64,000 nt of DNA from Prochlorococcus sp. AG-402-N21 (GTDB lineage Bacteria; Cyanobacteriota; Cyanobacteriia; PCC-6307; Cyanobiaceae): contig QCIW01000003.1 in the NCBI GenBank assembly GCA_003216435.1, positions 52,734-116,733 on the forward strand, given 5' to 3'. This document shows, in pieces, positions 59,501-64,000 of the stretch; position 1 is the first letter of the stretch, and every line of letters starts with the position of its first letter. Position numbers and translations under genes: made by a program. The notes below the pieces were generated by a model, which saw only the letters and a list, made by a program, of their open reading frames with translations, did not search any database and was not told where the DNA came from.

Positions 59501-59725
59501 TCAAGATGGTTTGATTTCGTCTTCAAAGAACCAGACTTTTTGACCGTTATTAAATTCCAAGACCACACCAATGCCTGTGCCATCAGTCATCTTGTAATCC
59601 CTTACTGTTCCCCGGGGATCTGTCTTTAATTGATTAATTAAATTGGGTGGAATTCGATCACGTACTCTATCAAGATTAACCTTGATTTTGGATCCAATTC
59701 TGGTAAGAGTCGCTGGCTTGGGCAT
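59501..59725 (-). CDS. DUF2862 family protein
   Basis: A 74-residue protein with [38 protein letters not shown] and VWFFEDE segments, matching DUF2862, a small cyanobacterial family of unknown function. I chose ATG at 59725; an ATG at 59773 would add 16 residues with no match to the family. It is divergent from hisF. Confidence 0.8.
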   Translation of the reverse strand: MPKPATLTRIGSKIKVNLDRVRDRIPPNLINQLKTDPRGTVRDYKMTDGTGIGVVLEFNNGQKVWFFEDEIKPS

Positions 59726-59795
59726 TGCCTGCAGGCTTAATAGGTTGGGCAACCCTAACAGTTCCTTTGCCAATAAATTTAATTATGTTCTCAAA

Positions 59796-60569
59796 ATGGT
59801 CGCTCTTCGCTTAATTCCCTGCCTTGATGTTGCTAATGGGCGCGTTGTAAAAGGGGTTAATTTTGTTGGTCTTCGAGATGCGGGAGACCCTGTTGAACTT
59901 GCTTGCAGCTATAGCCAAGCTGGAGCCGATGAGTTGGTTTTTCTTGATATTGCTGCAAGTCATGAAGGTAGAAGCACCTTGTTAGAAATGGTTAGAAGAA
60001 CTGCTGAGGCTGTGACAATTCCTTTCACGGTGGGAGGCGGTATAAGTTCAATAGACGGGATTACAGAGCTCTTAAGAGCAGGAGCGGACAAGGTCAGCTT
60101 GAATTCCTCAGCAGTTCGTGATCCTTTATTGGTTTCAAAAGGAGCGGATAGGTTTGGATGTCAGTGCATTGTTGTTGCTATAGATGCTAGGAAAAATGAA
60201 AATATTCCCAATCACTGGGATGTTTATGTAAATGGAGGTCGTAAGAAGACAGAATTAGATGCAGTGTCTTGGGCTAGAAAAGTGTCTAATTTAGGAGCAG
60301 GAGAAATTCTTCTTACATCAATGGACGGTGATGGAACCCAGAATGGTTATGACTTGAATCTAACTAGGGCTATCTCAGAAGAGGTTTCAATACCTGTGAT
60401 TGCTTCTGGTGGAGCAGGATCTCTTGAGCATATTTTAGAAGCATTTACTCTTGGTAAGGCATCTGCTGCGCTTTTAGCTTCTCTTTTGCATGATGGTGAC
60501 TTGACTATTAAGGAGATAAAAGATTATTTAATTAACCAGAACTTATTAGTTCGCCCAATAGAAGAATGA
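59796..60569 (+). CDS. hisF: Imidazole glycerol phosphate synthase subunit HisF
   Basis: Cyclase subunit of histidine synthesis. Catalytic Asp11 in [10 protein letters not shown] and Asp near 130 in AIDARK are present, with TVGGGISS and [12 protein letters not shown]. The frame is open 51 codons further upstream, but that part is antisense to DUF2862 and unlike HisF, so I chose the ATG at 59796, giving the usual 257 residues. Confidence 0.94.
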   Translation: MVALRLIPCLDVANGRVVKGVNFVGLRDAGDPVELACSYSQAGADELVFLDIAASHEGRSTLLEMVRRTAEAVTIPFTVGGGISSIDGITELLRAGADKVSLNSSAVRDPLLVSKGADRFGCQCIVVAIDARKNENIPNHWDVYVNGGRKKTELDAVSWARKVSNLGAGEILLTSMDGDGTQNGYDLNLTRAISEEVSIPVIASGGAGSLEHILEAFTLGKASAALLASLLHDGDLTIKEIKDYLINQNLLVRPIEE

Positions 60570-60611
60570 ATTTAATATTATGATCCCCACCCTTTTGGGA
60601 AATTTTAATTT

Positions 60612-61307
60612 ATGACAAATAGCACTCTTATTAACAATTTATTTAATGATTTGTCGACTAGGTATGACTTCTTAAATGATCTTTTTAGCTTTGGTTTGCA
60701 TAGGTTTTGGAAGAGGAAATTACTTAATTATCTTCAACCTATCTGTGGAGAAGTTTGGGTAGATCTTTGCTGCGGGACTGGAGATTTGACATTTCCTTTA
60801 GCAAAACTTGTTAAGCCTCATGGAAAGGTAATTGGAATTGATGCTGCTTGTCAGCCTTTGGACTTGGCAGAAAAAAGATTAATTAAGGAAACTGAACTTT
60901 CAATTGAATGGATTAACAGAGATGTTCTTGATGAGGATCTTATGGTTGAATATTTTGATGGTGCAGTTATGGCATATGGCCTGAGAAATCTCTCTGATCC
61001 TTTAAAGGGATTAAAAGCCATTCGTAGATTTTTAAAGCCTGGAGGCAGAGCAGGTGTTCTTGATTTTAATAAAACTTCTAATAATTCAATTAGTGGATTA
61101 TTCCAAAAACTTTATTTGAATTTTTTAGTTGTTCCAATTGCATCTAGATTTGGATTTAAGCATCATTTTAAGTATTTAGTAGATAGTATACAAAATTTCC
61201 CTGATGGAATTTCGCTGGAGAATTTGGCAATAAAGGCGGGGTTCTTAGAGGCAAAATATTATAAAATTGCAGGGAATCAGATGGGAATTCTTCTGTTAAA
61301 GAATTAA
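60612..61307 (+). CDS. menG: Phylloquinone methyltransferase MenG (UbiE/COQ5 family)
   Basis: SAM-dependent methylation completing phylloquinone, the photosystem I quinone. The SAM-binding VDLCCGTGDLTFPLAK follows RYDFLNDLFSFGLHRFWK, the typical N-terminal UbiE signature; AYGLRNLSDP and GILDFNK-like VLDFNK are also present. 231 residues, ATG start. It ends eight bases before the convergent DciA-like gene. Confidence 0.9.
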   Translation: MTNSTLINNLFNDLSTRYDFLNDLFSFGLHRFWKRKLLNYLQPICGEVWVDLCCGTGDLTFPLAKLVKPHGKVIGIDAACQPLDLAEKRLIKETELSIEWINRDVLDEDLMVEYFDGAVMAYGLRNLSDPLKGLKAIRRFLKPGGRAGVLDFNKTSNNSISGLFQKLYLNFLVVPIASRFGFKHHFKYLVDSIQNFPDGISLENLAIKAGFLEAKYYKIAGNQMGILLLKN

Positions 61308-61315
61308 GTTTTTCT

Positions 61316-61762
61316 TTATTGGGAAAGTTCTATTCTTCTGCAAAAACTACATTTATTCCATCTTAGAAGTTCTCCTGAAGGCGCAGGTTTTTGGCATGAT
61401 TTGCATATCTTTAATCCAGTGCTATTGATTCTGCTGGGATGTTTGTCCCAAATGCTTTTTTCAGTTTCTATTTTGGTTATTTTCTGAGGATAGTATTGTT
61501 GAATTCTTAAATCTTTAATTTTATGACCAGAGGATCTTAGTGATTCGAGGAGTTGAATCCGCGTATAAATAAGTGCTTGTCGCCACTGAGGATGACTTGC
61601 GCCAATAGTTAAGATGCCCCCTTTAAGAGCAAGTGGGGTACAGTTTTGGGCAAGTTTTTCTCCGACTAAATTAGGCCAGTCTTGTGATATAGAAGCTAAA
61701 TTGCTTTTCTTCCTCCAGGCAACTTTTATTTTTTTAAGAGAACTTGATATGGAATTATCCAT
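61316..61762 (-). CDS. DciA-like (DUF721) protein with zinc-ribbon tail
   Basis: A 148-residue protein whose N-terminal part (about 1-95) fits DUF721, the DciA family of replicative-helicase loaders: VAWRKKSNLASISQDWPNLVG and GASHPQWRQALIYTR. The C-terminal 40 residues contain two CxxC pairs (CKSC and CSFC, 15 residues apart), consistent with a small zinc ribbon. Helicase loading is known for bacterial DciA; it is inferred here. Confidence 0.75.
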   Translation of the reverse strand: MDNSISSSLKKIKVAWRKKSNLASISQDWPNLVGEKLAQNCTPLALKGGILTIGASHPQWRQALIYTRIQLLESLRSSGHKIKDLRIQQYYPQKITKIETEKSIWDKHPSRINSTGLKICKSCQKPAPSGELLRWNKCSFCRRIELSQ

Positions 61763-61910
61763 TGATGGTGAAGTCTTTTCATTTCTATAAAAATCTTTTG
61801 ATTTGATTTCTTTTTGGGCCAGTTTCTCTACCGATTATTTATATCACCACTTTAAATGTATTTTTTCTTGTTTGGCTAGCTAACCTCTAGAAGTCTTATT
61901 CAATTCCTAT

Positions 61911-62693
61911 ATGGGATTTTTTGACAGATTAAGTCGCTTGCTTAGGTCTAATCTTAATGATTTGGTTAGCAAAGCAGAAGATCCTGCAAAGATCTTGGAT
62001 CAATCAATGGTTGATATGCAAGAAGATTTGGTCAAACTTCGTCAGGCAGTTGCTATGGCTATAGCTAGTCAGAAGAGACTTGAGAATGAGTTTGAGCAGT
62101 CAGAATTTCAAGTTAAGAATTGGTATGAGCGTGCTGAACTAGCCTTGAGAAAAGGTGAAGAAGGTTTAGCGAAGGAAGCACTATCACGGAGAAAATCTTT
62201 TAAAGATGGAGCAATTGCTCTTGAAAATCAACTTAAGGTTCAAAGCAAACATATAGATAAACTTAAACGCAGCTTGGTTACTCTTGAAAGCAAAATAGCG
62301 GAGGTGAAGACTAAAAAAGATATGTTAAAAGCTAGGGCTCAGGCTGCTAAAGCTCAGAGTCAACTGGAGAATGTGGTTGGGAGTATTACTTCAAACACTG
62401 CAATGGCAGCGTTTGAAAGGATGGAAGATAAAGTTGAGTCATTGGAAGCATCTAGTCAGGCATCTGCTGAATTAGCAGGAGCTGATTTGGAAAGTCAATT
62501 TGCAGCTATTGAAGGAAAAGATGATCTAGATGAAGAATTAAATCTTCTTCGAGCCAAGCTAAAAAATGGCATTGAAACTACGGCTTTGCCGGAATCCGAA
62601 AAACTTTCCTCTGAAGAAAATAATGAAATCGAATTGGTAGATGTTTCTGAATTGGAAAATGATTTAGAAGAACTCAAAAGGAATATTGAATAA
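61911..62693 (+). CDS. vipp1: Vipp1/PspA (IM30) membrane-remodelling protein
   Basis: ESCRT-III-like protein needed for thylakoid maintenance. MGFFDRLSRLLRSNLNDLVSK forms the amphipathic N-terminal helix, then long coiled coils (about 25-160) with EDPAKILDQSMVDMQEDL. Beyond residue 195 lies an acidic C-terminal extension that separates Vipp1 from PspA. 260 residues, ATG start. Divergent from the DciA-like gene. Confidence 0.92.
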   Translation: MGFFDRLSRLLRSNLNDLVSKAEDPAKILDQSMVDMQEDLVKLRQAVAMAIASQKRLENEFEQSEFQVKNWYERAELALRKGEEGLAKEALSRRKSFKDGAIALENQLKVQSKHIDKLKRSLVTLESKIAEVKTKKDMLKARAQAAKAQSQLENVVGSITSNTAMAAFERMEDKVESLEASSQASAELAGADLESQFAAIEGKDDLDEELNLLRAKLKNGIETTALPESEKLSSEENNEIELVDVSELENDLEELKRNIE

Positions 62694-62732
62694 GTGAAAA
62701 TTTAATTACACCTTCGATACCTCTAATGCTTC

Positions 62733-63491
62733 GTGCTTTATAAGAAAAAAATTAGTGCTGCAGTAATAGCAAAGAGTTTGCAGGGCAAATCAAATCTAGA
62801 AAGATCCTGGAAATTGAAATGTAAACCTGTTTGCTCAAGTACAGAAATATCTTTATCAAAGTGGCTTTCGGAAAAGCCAGATTTAAATAATCAGCCACGA
62901 TTGTTTTTATCATCTCGTCAGAATTATGGGGTAGGCCAACGAGGTAGAGTTTGGCATTCCCCTAAAGGAGGCGTTTGGTTGAGTGCAGCCCTGCCTTATT
63001 TAGGTGGAAAGCAATCTCCTGGATTATTTGGTTTGGCAGTTGCATTTGCTTTATCAGAAAGACTTGAGAACAAGCAAATTCAAAGCAAAATCAAGTGGCC
63101 AAATGATTTATTAGTTTTTGGAAGGAAATTGGCAGGATTTTTACCAAGGCTTGTATATAGAGGTAATTCTTGTAGGCTTGCAAGAATTGGGATAGGGATG
63201 AATGTTGTCAATAAAGTTCCCGATAATGGAATTTCACTATTAGAAATTTTGGGTACTAAGAATCTTTGTGTAGCGAATTGGGCGGCAGAAGTAATTCTTT
63301 CCATAGAAAGAGCTTTAGAACTATTTGAAAAAGAAGAATCTTTTTACTTACAAGCGGAAAAACGTCTTTGGGCCTCAACAATTGTTGACCCTAATTCAGG
63401 AGAAATTTGGGATATAGAAGGTCTAGATCATTCAGGTGGATTGAGAGTTAGAAGGGGAAATAAAAAAAAGATTTGGAATCGATGGGCTTAG
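62733..63491 (+). CDS. birA: Biotin--[acetyl-CoA carboxylase] ligase (BirA-like, no repressor domain)
   Basis: Attaches biotin to the carboxyl carrier protein of acetyl-CoA carboxylase. SRQNYGVGQRGRVWHSPKGG covers the biotinyl-AMP loop, and SKIKWPNDLLVFGRKLAG with GIGMNVVN completes the core. There is no N-terminal winged-helix domain, so this is a class I ligase. 252 residues with a GTG start. Its stop overlaps the convergent ABC gene's stop by four bases. Confidence 0.88.
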   Translation: MLYKKKISAAVIAKSLQGKSNLERSWKLKCKPVCSSTEISLSKWLSEKPDLNNQPRLFLSSRQNYGVGQRGRVWHSPKGGVWLSAALPYLGGKQSPGLFGLAVAFALSERLENKQIQSKIKWPNDLLVFGRKLAGFLPRLVYRGNSCRLARIGIGMNVVNKVPDNGISLLEILGTKNLCVANWAAEVILSIERALELFEKEESFYLQAEKRLWASTIVDPNSGEIWDIEGLDHSGGLRVRRGNKKKIWNRWA

Positions 63492-64000
63492 TCTAGGTCT
63501 TTACTTGAGATCTCTACAATTCTCCCATCGTTAAAACGAGCTATTTTCTTTGCTCTCTCTGCAACATGGTCTTCATGAGTAACAAGAACCACTGTTATAC
63601 CTTGAGAATGGAGTTCGTCGAAAAGATCTAATACATCATCTGTAGTTTTAGAGTCCAGGGCACCTGTTGGCTCATCCGCAAGTAAAAGAGAGGGTTGGTT
63701 GATAATTGCTCTTGCTATAGCCACTCTTTGTTGTTGTCCTCCAGAAAGTTGGTTTGGTAAGTTCTTCATTCTTTCTGAAAGACCTACTCTATTCAAAGCT
63801 TGTTCTGCTAAATCTTTCCTTTCTAATGCTGGAACACAAGCGTAAATCATTGGGAGCATTACGTTCTCTAGAGCTGTGGCATCTTGCAATAAATGAAATT
63901 GTTGAAACACAAAACCTAATTCTTTATTTCGAATATCAGCGAGTTCATCATCTCCTAAATCATTAAGATTATTGCCATTTAGTTCATAGGTTCCAGATGA
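63488..64000 (-). CDS. ABC transporter ATP-binding protein, LolD/MacB type (partial)
   Basis: The frame is open to the window edge, so the N-terminus with the Walker A is outside. Visible are the Q-loop region VFQQFHLL, the signature [14 protein letters not shown], Walker [13 protein letters not shown] and the H-loop VTHEDHVA. This pattern fits exporters of the lipoprotein-release or macrolide class. About 171 residues are present; the family has about 230. Confidence 0.9.
   Translation of the reverse strand, partial: SSGTYELNGNNLNDLGDDELADIRNKELGFVFQQFHLLQDATALENVMLPMIYACVPALERKDLAEQALNRVGLSERMKNLPNQLSGGQQQRVAIARAIINQPSLLLADEPTGALDSKTTDDVLDLFDELHSQGITVVLVTHEDHVAERAKKIARFNDGRIVEISSKDLD

Noticed and set aside
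59643..59795. 51-codon upstream extension of hisF
   Set aside because: It is antisense to DUF2862 and unlike HisF, which begins at [11 protein letters not shown].

Overview
This AT-rich window reads as core chromosome of a marine picocyanobacterium, most likely Prochlorococcus. Chlorophyll synthase (chlG), menG, vipp1, a ClpP3/ClpR pair, two high-light-inducible (Hli) proteins, an SLH-domain porin and several families found essentially only in cyanobacteria (DUF1825, DUF3086, DUF3119, DUF2862, DUF4278) all point that way. Genes are packed tightly. Convergent genes often overlap by a few bases and non-ATG starts are common, which suggests a streamlined genome. A low-light ecotype is possible but is only an inference. 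I see no phage, insertion sequence, CRISPR array or biosynthetic cluster.

Layout. 0-6.3 kb: an outer-membrane operon, bamA-lpxC-fabZ-lpxA-lpxB, with an exported MsrA at its end. 6.3-11 kb: pepA and a GIY-YIG protein on the minus strand, then a DUF1825 gene, tyrS and pyrF. 11-15.3 kb: a minus-strand run of a GPH-type transporter, an MlaE-like lipid permease, DUF3119, DUF3086 and plsY, an envelope-lipid theme. 15.4-18.4 kb: tRNA-Gly, glgX and the HU gene. 18.6-21.4 kb: the most accessory-looking stretch, with small exported or membrane proteins, an Hli protein, a stand-alone NdhF N-terminal fragment, and a possible small RNA between two strong terminators. 21.5-24.6 kb: a GT4 glycosyltransferase, a polyprenyl-phosphate sugar transferase and cobD. 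24.6-30.4 kb: ilvC, clpP3, clpR, a PIN-TRAM protein, hemW and panB.

30.4-35.8 kb: SRP RNA, then the division and wall set ftsZ, ftsQ, a small membrane protein and ddl, with miaB and tRNA-His. 35.9-38.6 kb: a tightly coupled cytosine-deaminase-like amidohydrolase and FAD oxidase of unknown pathway. 38.6-46 kb: folC, argD, tRNA-Leu, murA, a SpoU methyltransferase, lpdA, trpC and a tiny Hli gene. 46-53 kb: a DUF4278 protein, a hypothetical gene, nfu, mqo, lepA, a small membrane protein, a lone DppC-type permease and trmH. 53-59.5 kb: a small exported protein, a porin, rsmB, a class A PBP and chlG. 59.5-64 kb: DUF2862, hisF, menG, a DciA-like protein, vipp1, a BirA-like ligase and an ABC ATPase cut by the window end.

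The window is mostly housekeeping: cell envelope and division, pigment and quinone synthesis, translation and proteolysis. I found no clear new multi-gene system. The best leads are the candidate small RNA at 19.48-19.62 kb, the NdhF fragment at 21 kb, the amidohydrolase/FAD-oxidase pair at 36-38.6 kb, and the twin palindromes at 46.7 kb.
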